Positions 34,883 to 43,837 of a stretch of 64,000 nucleotides of DNA are shown here, one piece after another; position 1 is the stretch's first letter, and every line of letters starts with the position of its first letter. Below the pieces are notes generated by a model that saw nothing but the letters and a program-made list of their open reading frames with translations, did not search any database and had not been told where the DNA came from. A program made the translations under genes and the position numbers. Source of the DNA: Bradyrhizobium sp. CCGUVB4N (lineage in GTDB: Bacteria; Pseudomonadota; Alphaproteobacteria; Rhizobiales; Xanthobacteraceae). The stretch is taken from contig NZ_JANADP010000001.1 in NCBI RefSeq assembly GCF_024199945.1, positions 8,370,001 to 8,434,000 of the forward strand, in the 5' to 3' direction.

Positions 34883-35800
34883 TCAGCCTGCCGCCGCGCT
34901 GCCTTTCACATGATCGATGAAGGCGCGCAGCTTCGGCAGGATCTGCCGATGACCCGGATAGTACAGGAATACACCCGGCGTCATGGGCGAGAATTTCTCC
35001 ATCACACGGACCAGCCTTCCCGATGCGATGGCGCCCGTGGCCAACGGCGCAGGCACTTGCGCAAGACCCACGCCTTCGAGCGCAGCACCGAGCATCGTCG
35101 GGAAGTCATAGGCGATGAAAGGTCCTGAGACCGCGATCTCGATGGATCGGCCACCGTCGATGAACGACCACGATGCAAGCGCCCCATTCGATCGTCGCAT
35201 CCTCAGGCAGGCGTGCCCACGTAGATCGTCCGGATGCGCGGGCCGGCCGGCGCGGGCGAAATAGTCGGGGCTTCCGATGACAATGAGGGGAAGCGGCCTC
35301 GTGAGCCGCACTGCGATCATGTCGGGCGTGATGAACTGGCCCATCCTGATGCCGGCATCGAAACCTCCGGCCGCCAAGTCGACCATCTCTTCGCTTGCGG
35401 CCAGCTCCACCTCGATCTCGGGATAGGCCTGGCAGAACGAGGCGATCAGCGGCTCGAGCAGGATCGGCACGACCGAGCGTGGCACGGTGAGACGCAGCAG
35501 CCCGGCCGGTCGCTGACCGAGTTCACGGGCTGCTCCGCTTGCAGCGACAAGCTCCTCGAAGGCAGGCCTGGCGCGCGCCAGGAATCGTTCGCCCGCTTCC
35601 GTCAGGCCGACGCTGCGGGTGGTGCGAATGAACAGCGCGGCGCCGACGCGCGCCTCGAGTGCTCGCACCGCCTGGCTGATTGCCGATGGCGTCACCCCGA
35701 GTTCGCTGGCTGCCCGGCGAAAACTGCGGTGTTGGGCGACGCTGAGAAACGCCTCGACGCCGTCGAGCGCTCCCTGCCGGACTGTGAAGTTCTGCTTCAT
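34883..35800 (-). CDS. LysR-family transcriptional regulator
   Basis: The 305-residue protein has its helix-turn-helix at about residues 21-50 (FRRAASELGVTPSAISQAVR), RTTRSVGLTEAGERFLARA as linker, and an inducer domain with GLLRLTVPRSVVPILLEP and GGFDAGIRMGQFITPDMIAVRL. It converges on the FAH gene (adjacent stops) and diverges from the small secreted-protein gene, which is its more likely target. The 88-bp divergent gap contains TTATCGCGAATA, an imperfect palindrome of suitable size. Confidence 0.9.
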   Translation of the reverse strand: MKQNFTVRQGALDGVEAFLSVAQHRSFRRAASELGVTPSAISQAVRALEARVGAALFIRTTRSVGLTEAGERFLARARPAFEELVAASGAARELGQRPAGLLRLTVPRSVVPILLEPLIASFCQAYPEIEVELAASEEMVDLAAGGFDAGIRMGQFITPDMIAVRLTRPLPLIVIGSPDYFARAGRPAHPDDLRGHACLRMRRSNGALASWSFIDGGRSIEIAVSGPFIAYDFPTMLGAALEGVGLAQVPAPLATGAIASGRLVRVMEKFSPMTPGVFLYYPGHRQILPKLRAFIDHVKGSAAAG

Positions 35801-35888
35801 AGCCCGTCAACATTATCGCGAATAGTCGCCCGCGGAAAGCTGCCCTACATCGGGATTGCAAATGACCCGCACCGGAGCAGCGAAACCG

Positions 35889-36290
35889 ATGAAGGCAATC
35901 CGCAACGCCGCCCTGGCACTCGCCCTCTCACTGACAGGTGTTCCCGCCATGACCGATCCATCCCTTGCCCAGACACAGGCGCAGTCACCCGCGACCACGG
36001 GCGTGTTGGTAATCCTGACCGTGAAGGCGGGTATCACGCGTGAACAGGTGATGGCCGTCATGCCCGATGAAGTCAGGCAGACGGTCCAGCTCTATCTCAC
36101 TGGGAAAGTCCGTGAATGGTATTCGCGGTCCGATGGGCGCGGCGCGGTCTTCCTGCTCGATGCCGGGGATGTCGCCGAAGCGCACGCGATCATGGATGCC
36201 CTGCCGCTCGCGAAGCAGAATCTCATCGACCACGAATACATCGCGGTCGGCCCGCTGATGCCCCTCCGCCTGCTGATGACCAAGCCCTGA
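35889..36290 (+). CDS. Secreted muconolactone-isomerase-like or YCII-like small protein
   Basis: The ATG at 35889 opens a 133-residue protein with a signal peptide (AALALALSLTGVPAMT, cleavage perhaps near SLAQTQ). The mature part forms one ferredoxin-like beta-alpha unit: TTGVLVILTVKAGITREQVM, KVREWYSRSDGRGAVFLLDA and DVAEAHAIMDALPLAKQNLI. This resembles the muconolactone isomerase and YCII families, but export is unusual for them and no catalytic role is proven. It lies next to the LysR gene and 53 bp before a membrane protein gene. Confidence 0.62.
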   Translation: MKAIRNAALALALSLTGVPAMTDPSLAQTQAQSPATTGVLVILTVKAGITREQVMAVMPDEVRQTVQLYLTGKVREWYSRSDGRGAVFLLDAGDVAEAHAIMDALPLAKQNLIDHEYIAVGPLMPLRLLMTKP

Positions 36291-36343
36291 GCACTCGCCG
36301 GCGATCGACCGGCATCGAAACCTCACGTGAAGGACATCCGAAC

Positions 36344-36847
36344 GTGCCCCCGAGCTTCAACCTTCCATTCGTTCTCAGCGTCGCCGGCGCCTTGCTGACA
36401 TCAGCGGTGGTGGCCTCCCTCTATGTCTGGCCGTTTATTCGCGCAATGCCCCGCCATGACGCGCTTCGACTTCTCGCAGCTTTCCATGCGTTCCGCTTCC
36501 TGGGAATGAACTTTATGGTTGCCGGATTTGTGTCCGCGGAGTTGAGCGCGGATTTCGCCAGCGAAGTCGGCTGGGGCGATCTCATCGCCGCCACTCTCGC
36601 GCTTGCTTCGATGGCGGCGTTGTCCTGGCGATGGCCGATCGCCATTCCGATGGTCTGGATCTTCAACGCCTGGGGCACGCTCGATCTTCTGAACGCGTAC
36701 TATATGGGTGCGACGAAGATCCAGAGTCCCGGCCTGTTCGGCGCAGGCATCTATATCCCGGCGCTTTACGTGCCGTTGCTGCTGGTCAGCCACGTGCTTG
36801 TCTTCATGCTCCTGCTCAGGCCGGCGTCGCAAGAACAGGCGTCGTGA
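36344..36847 (+). CDS. Hypothetical integral membrane protein, about five helices
   Basis: From a GTG at 36344 (AAGGA nine bases upstream) this is 167 residues. Hydrophobic segments lie near 8-28 (LSVAGALLTSAVVASLYVW), 46-65, 80-92, 97-115 and 138-160. Between them is RHDALRLLAAFHAFRFLGMN. I do not recognise a named family. It probably shares a transcript with the preceding secreted protein. Confidence 0.6.
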   Translation: MPPSFNLPFVLSVAGALLTSAVVASLYVWPFIRAMPRHDALRLLAAFHAFRFLGMNFMVAGFVSAELSADFASEVGWGDLIAATLALASMAALSWRWPIAIPMVWIFNAWGTLDLLNAYYMGATKIQSPGLFGAGIYIPALYVPLLLVSHVLVFMLLLRPASQEQAS

Positions 36848-36895
36848 TACGCCGCACCAACGGGCACGCGAATAGCGTCCTCTCAAAAGGGCAGT

Positions 36896-37024
36896 GCCGT
36901 AGGGTGGGCAAAGCGACTCGTCCGCCGTAGCTCGAAGAGTGAAGGCGGAAGCGTTCCCACGGCCTCTCCCGATCATAAAGAGATCCTGGGCACGGCGTTA
37001 TGCGCCTTTGTCCACCCTGCAGCA
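36896..37024. repeat. Dispersed intergenic repeat, GTGGGCA family, short form
   Basis: The right end (GGGCACGGCGTTATGCGCC then TTTGTCCACCCTGC) matches the right end of the element at 42740-42775 at most positions, and the left end GTAGGGTGGGCAAAGCG matches its left end. It lies between the membrane protein gene and the Lrp gene, both pointing to it. Confidence 0.7.
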
Positions 37025-37036
37025 CCTCCCGTGCGT

Positions 37037-37492
37037 TCAAAACGGCAGCGCCACGCTCGTCTTGATCTCCTTCAGCACCACGTTGCTGCGGACGTAGCGG
37101 ATGCCGGGGATGCGGAACATGAACTCGTCGAGGAAGCGGTTATAGGCCGCCATGTCCTGCACGACGACGCGCAGATGGTAATCCGCGTCGCCGGTCGTCG
37201 CAAAACACTCCAGCACCTCGCGACGCGTGGTGACGCGGGAGACGAACTCGTCGACGAATTTGGCGTCGTGCCGCTCCAGCGAGACGTGGAGGATGGCGGA
37301 CATCGCGAACCCCGCCTGCTCGCGCGCGACCAGCGCCGCATAACCGCGAATGACGCCGCTGTCCTCGAGCGCGCGCACCCGGCGCCAGCAGGCCGAGGTC
37401 GACATACCGACCTCGTCGGCGAGCTGCTGGTTGGTGGCGCGGCCGTCCTTCTGGAGGTGGGCGAGAATCCGCGTGTCCTGGTCTTCAATCAT
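37037..37492 (-). CDS. Lrp/AsnC-family transcriptional regulator
   Basis: The 151-residue protein begins MIEDQDTRILAHLQKDGR, has a helix-turn-helix (ATNQQLADEVGMSTSACWRR), the strand GYAALV, and a RAM/ligand-binding domain with VLECFATTGDADYHLRVVV. Proteins of this kind form octamers and bind amino acids. It is divergent from the indolepyruvate oxidoreductase gene across 153 bp that hold two direct 15-bp palindromic boxes, which suggests it controls that gene in response to an amino acid. Confidence 0.92.
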   Translation of the reverse strand: MIEDQDTRILAHLQKDGRATNQQLADEVGMSTSACWRRVRALEDSGVIRGYAALVAREQAGFAMSAILHVSLERHDAKFVDEFVSRVTTRREVLECFATTGDADYHLRVVVQDMAAYNRFLDEFMFRIPGIRYVRSNVVLKEIKTSVALPF

Positions 37493-37512
37493 CGAGAACC
37501 CTCAAATCGATT

Positions 37513-37557
37513 AATTCTACCAAATTCTAGGCAATCACGCAAAATTATACCGAATTC
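37513..37557. promoter_or_regulatory. Pair of AATTMTACCRAATTC boxes, candidate Lrp operator
   Basis: AATTCTACCAAATTC (37513-37527) and AATTATACCGAATTC (37543-37557) match at 13 of 15 positions and start 30 bp apart, close to three helical turns. Each has AATT on both flanks and is itself partly palindromic. They sit just upstream of the Lrp start and 89 bp before the oxidoreductase start. Confidence 0.6.
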
Positions 37558-37578
37558 GCACCACCAACGGGAAAAATA

Positions 37579-37591
37579 GGTAGGACCTACC
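37579..37591. promoter_or_regulatory. Odd-centred palindrome GGTAGG-A-CCTACC
   Basis: GGTAGG (37579-37584) and CCTACC (37586-37591) pair around one base, followed by a related GGGCCTACCC. It lies between the paired boxes and the oxidoreductase start and could be a further regulator site or a leader hairpin. Confidence 0.35.
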
Positions 37592-37645
37592 AGCCCGCCG
37601 GGCCTACCCTTTGCCTATTCGGCAGAATGCCGCGCGAGGTCCGCC

Positions 37646-40600
37646 ATGGACGCCATTCCGTCACTCGACGTCTACGAACTCTCCGACCGCTACGACCGCG
37701 AGGACGGCCGCGTCTTCCTCACGGGCACGCAGGCCATCGTCCGCATTGCGCTCGACCAGGTCAGGCGCGATCGCGCCGCGGGGCTCAACACCGCCGGATT
37801 CATCTCCGGCTATCGCGGCTCCCCGCTCGGCGGCATCGATCTCGAACTTTGGCGCATCCAGCAGCGATTGAAGCAGGACCGCATCGAATTCCTCCCCGCC
37901 GTGAATGAGGACCTCGCGGCGACCGCTGTGCTCGGCTCGCAGCAGGTCGAGACCCAAACCGATCGCGAGGTCGATGGCGTGTTCGGGCTCTGGTACGGCA
38001 AGGGTCCCGGCGTCGATCGCTCCGGCGATGCGCTCAAGCACGGCAATGCCTACGGCTCGTCACCGCATGGCGGCGTGCTGGTGGTCGCCGGCGACGACCA
38101 TGGCTGCGTGTCGTCCTCGATGCCGCACCAGTCCGACGTCGCCTTCATGAGCTGGTTCATGCCGACGCTGCATCCCGCGAGCGTCAGCGAATATCTCGAA
38201 TTCGGCGAATATGGCTACGCGCTGAGCCGCTTCTCCGGCATGTGGGTCGGCTTCAAGGCGATCTCGGAGATCGTCGAGTCGGGCGCATCCGTCGCGCTGC
38301 GCCGGCCGCGCATCTTCCGCACGCCCGACTTCACCCCGCCGCCGGGCGGACTGCACTATCGCTGGCCCGATCTGCCGGGCCCGCAGATCGAGGAGCGGCT
38401 GGAGGCCAAGAAGCACGCGGTCTACGCTTTCGCCAAAGCCAATCCGATCGATCGCCACATCTACGACATTCCCAACGCCACCTACGGCATCGTCACCACG
38501 GGCAAGGCGCATCTCGATCTGATGGAAGCACTGCGACTGATGGGCCTCGACGAGGCCGCTTGCCGCAGCATCGGCATCGACATCTACAAGGTCGGCATGG
38601 TCTGGCCGCTGGCGCTGCATGACGCCATGGATTTCGTGAAGGGCAAGCGCGAGATCCTCGTGGTCGAGGAGAAGCGCGGCATCATCGAGAGCCAGTTCAA
38701 GGAATATTTCTACGACTATCCCGGCGCGAAGCCCGAGCGGATGGTCGGCAAGCACGACGAAACCGGCGCGCGGCTGATCTCCTGGATCGGCGAATTGTCG
38801 CCGCGCGCGCTGGCCTCCGTGCTCGCCCGCCGGCTCGATCCGATGTTTCCGGGCCTCAATCTTGCCGCGCGGGCGGCGGCGCTGTCGCCGGAGGCCGAGC
38901 GCACGATCAACGTCGCAGGCGCGACGCGTACGCCGTATTTCTGCTCCGGCTGCCCGCACAACACTTCAACCAAAGTGCCCGAAGGATCGAAGGCATTGGC
39001 GGGCATCGGCTGCCATTTCATGGCGAGCTGGATGGAACGTGAGACCTCCTCGCTGATCCAGATGGGCGGCGAAGGCGTGAACTGGGCGGCGTCGTCGCGA
39101 TTTACCGGCCACAAGCACATCTTCCAGAATCTCGGCGAAGGCACCTACTACCATTCCGGTTCGATGGCGATCCGGCAGGCGATCGCCGCCAAGGCCAACA
39201 TCACCTACAAGATCCTGTTCAACGATGCCGTCGCCATGACCGGCGGCCAGCCGGTCGATGGCCCCGTCAGCGTGCATGCCATTGCGCACAGCGTCCGCGC
39301 CGAGGGCGTGGACCGCATCGCGCTGGTATCGGACGATCCCGCGCAGTTTTCGCCCGCCGACCTGCCGCTCGGCGTCACCATCCATCCGCGCGAGGAGATG
39401 GACGCTGTGCAGCGCGAACTGCGCGACGTCAATGGCGTCTCGGTGCTGATCTATCAGCAGACCTGCGCCACCGAGAAGCGGCGCCGGCGCAAGCGCGGAC
39501 AGATGGCCGATCCCAAGCGCTTTGCCTACATCAACGATCTCGTCTGCGAGGGCTGCGGCGACTGCTCGGTCGAATCCAATTGCCTCAGCGTCGAGCCGAA
39601 GGAGACGCCATTCGGCCGCAAGCGGCAGATCAATCTGTCGGCCTGCAACAAGGATTTTTCCTGCCTCAATGGATTTTGCCCGAGCTTCGTCACCGTCGAA
39701 GGCGCGACGCGCCGGAAGAAGAGCGCAAGCCAGATCGATGCGATCGGCCGCGCGGCCACGCTTCCCCTGCCCGCCCCCGTCACGCTCGATCACCCCTACG
39801 ATCTGCTCGTGACCGGCGTCGGCGGCACCGGCGTGATCACCGTCGGCGCGCTGATCGGCATGGCCGCGCATCTGGAACGAAGCGGCGTCTCGGTGCTGGA
39901 CTTTACCGGCTTTGCGCAGAAGTTCGGGCCTGTGCTGAGCTACATCCGCCTCGCCGCGAGTCCGGAGGCGCTACACCAGGTCCGCATCGATCAGGGCGCG
40001 GCCGATGCGCTGATCGGCTGCGACCTCGTCGTCAGTTCCTCGCCGAAGGCATCCGGCACCTATCGCCACGGCACGCGCGCTGCAATCAACACCGCGGAAA
40101 TGCCGACCGGCGACGTCGTCCGTTTCCGCGACGCCGATCTCGCGTCCCCCGCCCGCCTGCGCGCGATCCGGCAGGTCGTCGGCAGCGACAATCTCGACTG
40201 CATCAATGCCAATGCCCTGGCCGAGCGGCTGCTGGGCGACGCCGTCTATGCCAACATCATCATGCTTGGCTTTGCCTGGCAGCGCGGACTGGTGCCGGTT
40301 TCGCTATCGGCGCTGCTGCGCGCGATCGAGCTCAATGGTGTTGCGGTCGCACGCAACAAGCAGGCTTTTGCCTGGGGCCGGATCGCCGCAGCCGATCCGG
40401 ACTTTTTGCCGAAGGCGAACGAGCGGCCCGAGGCCGAGACGCTCGACCAGCTCATCGCCAGGCGCGCCGATTTCCTCACGGCCTACCAGAACGAAGCCTA
40501 CGCAGGGCGCTATCGAGCGCTCGTGGCAGAAGTCCGCAGTGCCGAGGCTCCGCTCAACAGCGAAGCACTGACCGAGGCCGTCGCCCGCGCCTTGTTCAAG

Positions 40601-41095
40601 CTGATGGCCTACAAGGACGAATACGAGGTCGCGCGCCTGCACATGCAAAGCGGCTTCCTTGACGAGCTGAAGCGCGAATTCGAGGATGGCTTCAGCGTCA
40701 GATATCACATGGCTCCGCCCTTCCTGCCGTCCGACCGCGACGCGCGCGGCCGCCCGCGCAAACGCGCCTTCGGCCAGTGGATCCAAAGGCCGCTCACCAT
40801 GCTGGCGCGGCTGAAGGGATTGCGCGGGACGCCGTTCGATCCGTTCGGATACACCGCCGAACGGCGGACCGAGCGGGAGCTGATCGGCTGGTATGAGGAC
40901 GTCGTCGCGCAAATTCTGAACCGGCTCGCAACGGCGGGTCTGCCCGATCTCGTCGCCATCGCGAAAACGCCGATGGAGATCCGCGGCTACGGCCCCGTGA
41001 AGGACGTCGCGATCGCCAAGGTGAAGCCCGAGGTCGAGCGGCTGCTCGCCGCTCTGGCGAAATCTTCATCGGCAAAGATGCGTGCCACCGGTTGA
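37646..41095 (+). CDS. Indolepyruvate ferredoxin oxidoreductase family, fused subunits
   Basis: The 1149-residue protein is the single-chain bacterial form. The N-terminal half is the pyrimidine and pyrophosphate ThDP region (GFISGYRGSPLGGID, and SGCPHNTSTKVPEGSKALAG with IGCHFMASWM). An iron-sulfur segment follows near residue 632 (CEGCGDCSVESNC and later CNKDFSCLNGFC). The C-terminal gamma-type domain begins LLVTGVGGTGVITVGALIGM. These cytoplasmic enzymes oxidatively decarboxylate aryl- or branched-chain 2-oxo acids to acyl-CoA with reduction of ferredoxin. The divergent Lrp gene and following amidase point to amino-acid catabolism. Confidence 0.93.
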   Translation: MDAIPSLDVYELSDRYDREDGRVFLTGTQAIVRIALDQVRRDRAAGLNTAGFISGYRGSPLGGIDLELWRIQQRLKQDRIEFLPAVNEDLAATAVLGSQQVETQTDREVDGVFGLWYGKGPGVDRSGDALKHGNAYGSSPHGGVLVVAGDDHGCVSSSMPHQSDVAFMSWFMPTLHPASVSEYLEFGEYGYALSRFSGMWVGFKAISEIVESGASVALRRPRIFRTPDFTPPPGGLHYRWPDLPGPQIEERLEAKKHAVYAFAKANPIDRHIYDIPNATYGIVTTGKAHLDLMEALRLMGLDEAACRSIGIDIYKVGMVWPLALHDAMDFVKGKREILVVEEKRGIIESQFKEYFYDYPGAKPERMVGKHDETGARLISWIGELSPRALASVLARRLDPMFPGLNLAARAAALSPEAERTINVAGATRTPYFCSGCPHNTSTKVPEGSKALAGIGCHFMASWMERETSSLIQMGGEGVNWAASSRFTGHKHIFQNLGEGTYYHSGSMAIRQAIAAKANITYKILFNDAVAMTGGQPVDGPVSVHAIAHSVRAEGVDRIALVSDDPAQFSPADLPLGVTIHPREEMDAVQRELRDVNGVSVLIYQQTCATEKRRRRKRGQMADPKRFAYINDLVCEGCGDCSVESNCLSVEPKETPFGRKRQINLSACNKDFSCLNGFCPSFVTVEGATRRKKSASQIDAIGRAATLPLPAPVTLDHPYDLLVTGVGGTGVITVGALIGMAAHLERSGVSVLDFTGFAQKFGPVLSYIRLAASPEALHQVRIDQGAADALIGCDLVVSSSPKASGTYRHGTRAAINTAEMPTGDVVRFRDADLASPARLRAIRQVVGSDNLDCINANALAERLLGDAVYANIIMLGFAWQRGLVPVSLSALLRAIELNGVAVARNKQAFAWGRIAAADPDFLPKANERPEAETLDQLIARRADFLTAYQNEAYAGRYRALVAEVRSAEAPLNSEALTEAVARALFKLMAYKDEYEVARLHMQSGFLDELKREFEDGFSVRYHMAPPFLPSDRDARGRPRKRAFGQWIQRPLTMLARLKGLRGTPFDPFGYTAERRTERELIGWYEDVVAQILNRLATAGLPDLVAIAKTPMEIRGYGPVKDVAIAKVKPEVERLLAALAKSSSAKMRATG

Positions 41096-41170
41096 CGTGA
41101 CGCAACCGAGGCTTCAGCCTCCCGGATTGAAGAGGCTCCCTCATGGAGTCCTGCAATCAGGTGGCGCATC

Positions 41171-42595
41171 ATGGAATACGACCAGTTGACCCTGACCCAG
41201 GCTGCGGCCGAGCTCGCCGCGGGGAAAATCACCAGCCACGCGCTCACCTCCGAGGCGCTAGCCCGTGCCAAGGCCAACGCCGATTTGAACGCCTTCGTCA
41301 CTCTGGATGAGGAAGGTGCCCTCAAGGCCGCCGTCGCGTTCGACACGCAAGGCGCGGGCGCCGGAAACAGACCGCTCGGCGGCGTCCCCATCGTGATCAA
41401 GGACAACATCGAGGTGGCCGGACTGCCGTGCACCGCCGGAACGCCGGGGCTGAAGAGCTTCATTCCAGGCGCTGACGCGCCGGTCGTGGCGAAGTTGCGG
41501 GCCGCGGGCGCCGTCATCATCGGCAAGACCAACATGCACGAGCTTGCTTTCGGCATCTCCGGCTACAACACGGCGTTCAAGACCGGCGCCGAATACGGCG
41601 TCCGCAACGCCTATGACCGCGCGCTGATCGCCGGTGGCTCGTCTTCCGGAACCGGCGCGGCAATCGGCGCGCGGATCGTGGCGGGCGGGCTTGGCACCGA
41701 CACCGGTGGCTCCGTGCGCGTGCCGGGTGCACTGAACGGTTGCGCCTCGCTGCGGCCGACCGTCGGCCGTTATCCGCAAGCCGGCATCGCGCCGATCTCG
41801 CACACCCGCGACACCGCAGGCCCGATGGCGGCCACCATGGCGGACGTTGCGCTGCTCGATCGCGTCATTGCCGGCGGCGATGCGGTTGCGCCGGCCGATC
41901 TCACACGGGTGCGCATCGGTCTCATCAAGAGCATGCACGTCAATCTCGACGGGGATACCGAGGCGGCGTTTTGGGATGCGATCGACAGGCTGGAGTCGCT
42001 GGACGTGACTTTCGTCAACGTCGAGATGCCGGGGCTTGCCGCGCTTAACGGCCAGGTCGGATTTCCGGTCGCGCTCTACGAGGCCTATGACGACATGGTC
42101 GCCTACCTCAAGCGCACCGGCACAGGCATAACCATCGAGGCAATGGTCGCACAGATCGCGAGCGCCGACGTCAAGGGCACCTATGAAGGGCTGGTGCTGC
42201 CGCGCAAATTGCCGGCGCCCGACGGCAGCTTCGTTGATGCAAAGCCGCTTTATGACCACGCCATCACTATCGCGAGGCCGGCGCTTCAGGCGCTCTATCA
42301 GCAGACCTTTGCAAACAACGGGCTGGACGCCATCGCCTTTCCCACCACGCCGCAAGTTGCGATCGCGTCCAATCCGGAGTCCAGCAGTCTGGAGAATTTC
42401 GGACTGTTCATCCAGAACACCGATCCCGGCAGCAATGCCGGCATTCCCGGCATCCAGATTCCGATCGCGCTGGGCGAGACCAGCAAATTGCCGATCGGGC
42501 TTGAATTGGACGGCCCCGCGGGAAGCGACGAACGGCTGCTTGGGATCGGCGTCGCGCTTGATGCCGTGTTCGGACGGCTGCCCGCGCCGCGTTGA
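41171..42595 (+). CDS. Amidase signature enzyme, indoleacetamide-hydrolase-like
   Basis: The 474-residue amidase has Lys77 in VPIVIKDNIEV, the cis-Ser in GTDTGGSVRVPG and the nucleophile-bearing loop GGSSSGTGAAIGARI. The sequence is most like the group annotated as indoleacetamide hydrolases, including bradyrhizobial members, which convert indole-3-acetamide to indole-3-acetate. Specificity cannot be proved from sequence alone; a general amide hydrolase is possible. It lies 75 bp after the indolepyruvate oxidoreductase gene, in the same orientation. Confidence 0.82.
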   Translation: MEYDQLTLTQAAAELAAGKITSHALTSEALARAKANADLNAFVTLDEEGALKAAVAFDTQGAGAGNRPLGGVPIVIKDNIEVAGLPCTAGTPGLKSFIPGADAPVVAKLRAAGAVIIGKTNMHELAFGISGYNTAFKTGAEYGVRNAYDRALIAGGSSSGTGAAIGARIVAGGLGTDTGGSVRVPGALNGCASLRPTVGRYPQAGIAPISHTRDTAGPMAATMADVALLDRVIAGGDAVAPADLTRVRIGLIKSMHVNLDGDTEAAFWDAIDRLESLDVTFVNVEMPGLAALNGQVGFPVALYEAYDDMVAYLKRTGTGITIEAMVAQIASADVKGTYEGLVLPRKLPAPDGSFVDAKPLYDHAITIARPALQALYQQTFANNGLDAIAFPTTPQVAIASNPESSSLENFGLFIQNTDPGSNAGIPGIQIPIALGETSKLPIGLELDGPAGSDERLLGIGVALDAVFGRLPAPR

Positions 42596-42596
42596 T

Positions 42597-42775
42597 GCAC
42601 CTGGAGGGTGGGCAAAGCGAAAGCGTGCCCACGACCTCTCCGTCATTGCGAGGAGCACTTGCGACGAAGCATCCAGTATCTCTCTGCGGAGGGATTCTGG
42701 TTTGCTTCGCTACGCTCGCAATGACGGAGAGGCCGTGGGCACGGCGCGTTGCGCCTTTGCCCGCCCTGCGGCACC
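42597..42775. repeat. Nested dispersed repeat: GTGGGCA element containing an inner 98-bp inverted repeat
   Basis: The outer element matches the copy at 36896-37024 at both ends. Inside it, CCTCTCCGTCATTGCGA (42635-42651) is a perfect 17-bp inverted complement of TCGCAATGACGGAGAGG (42716-42732). The inner unit lies where the other copy has only a short CCTCTCCC segment, as if inserted into the outer one. Confidence 0.7.
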
Positions 42776-42787
42776 GTCAACTTGGCT

Positions 42788-43696
42788 TCACGAATACGGA
42801 TTGATCAGCTTCTGCTGCTCGGCGCTATGATGCACGAGCATGTCGATGAAAGTCCGGACCTTCGCCGACAGATGATGGCGATGCGGATAGACCGCATTCA
42901 TCGACATCTCGACCGGCCGATATTCCGGCAACAGGCGCACCAGCCGGCCGGCGTCGAGATCGTCGCCGACCAGGAATCCGGCCGCGAGGCTGACGCCTGC
43001 CCCCTGCAACGCCGCTTCACGCAGGGCTTCGCCGCTGTTGGTGATCAGATTGCCTGATACGCGCACCGAGGCCGGCGTGCCCTTGCGATCGAAGAAGCGC
43101 CATTCATCGAAGGGGTAATTGATGTGGCGCACGCAATTATGTTCGGCAAGTTCCTCGAGCGTCTGCACGCGTCCATGCGCCTCGATATAGGAATGCGAGC
43201 AGCACAGCACGTGCCGCCAGGTCGCAAGGCTCCGCACGATCAGGCTGGAGTCGGGCGGCGCGATCATGCGCAATGCGAGATCAAAGCCTTCCTCGACCAG
43301 GTCGACATTGGTCTCGCCCATGCGCAGGTCGACCTTGACCTCCGGATAAGTCGCGAGGAACTCGACCATCACGGGCGCGACGAACGGCACCATGTGGGTG
43401 GCGGTGTGGATGCGCAGCGTGCCGCGCGGAGCCGATTGCAGCGCGCCGGCGATGTCGTCGGCCTGTTCGAGATCGGCGAGGATCTGGGTCGAGCGGTCGT
43501 AATAGGCCTTGCCGATTTCGGTGAGGCTCACTTTACGCGTGGTGCGGTTGAGCAGCCGCACGCCGAGCCGGTCTTCCAGCGCCTGGACGTGATTGCTCAC
43601 CATGGTGGTCGACATGTTGAGGCGGCGGGCGGCGGCGGAAAAACCGCCGTTTTCGACCACGCGGACGAAGGCGGTCAGGCTGGTGAAGCGGTCCAT
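42788..43696 (-). CDS. LysR-family regulator beside an efflux operon
   Basis: This 302-residue LysR protein has the helix-turn-helix at about 18-45 (FSAAARRLNMSTTMVSNHVQ), the NRTTRKVSLTEIGKAYYDRS linker, and FDLALRMIAPPDSSLIVRSL in the inducer domain. It is divergent from emrA. Its start lies 14 bp from a 48-bp composite element that recurs between emrA and emrB (45012-45059), so it is probably the direct regulator of both genes. Confidence 0.9.
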   Translation of the reverse strand: MDRFTSLTAFVRVVENGGFSAAARRLNMSTTMVSNHVQALEDRLGVRLLNRTTRKVSLTEIGKAYYDRSTQILADLEQADDIAGALQSAPRGTLRIHTATHMVPFVAPVMVEFLATYPEVKVDLRMGETNVDLVEEGFDLALRMIAPPDSSLIVRSLATWRHVLCCSHSYIEAHGRVQTLEELAEHNCVRHINYPFDEWRFFDRKGTPASVRVSGNLITNSGEALREAALQGAGVSLAAGFLVGDDLDAGRLVRLLPEYRPVEMSMNAVYPHRHHLSAKVRTFIDMLVHHSAEQQKLINPYS

Positions 43697-43709
43697 GCGT
43701 TGAGGCTCC

Positions 43710-43757
43710 GATTATCCGCCATGGCTGGATAATGCTTCCATCAATTCCGGGATTATC
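43710..43757. promoter_or_regulatory. Composite LysR-type operator, copy 1
   Basis: GATTATC (43710) is followed after 10 bp by GGATAAT (43727-43733), then GCTTCC, and a second GATTATC at 43751. ATTATCC-N9-GGATAAT forms a perfect 7-bp inverted repeat. The same arrangement and the same 41-bp spacing are found at 45012-45059. Confidence 0.75.
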
Positions 43758-43837
43758 ACAACGGCCGGGACAACGCATCTTGCAGCCATCAAGAGCGCAC
43801 TGGTCTGAAACAGGCGCATGGAAATTCCGAGGGTGCC

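Noticed and set aside
42597..42775. CRISPR or tRNA-like structure in the repeat region
   Set aside because: The repeats are inverted and few, not regularly spaced direct repeats, and no cloverleaf can be folded.
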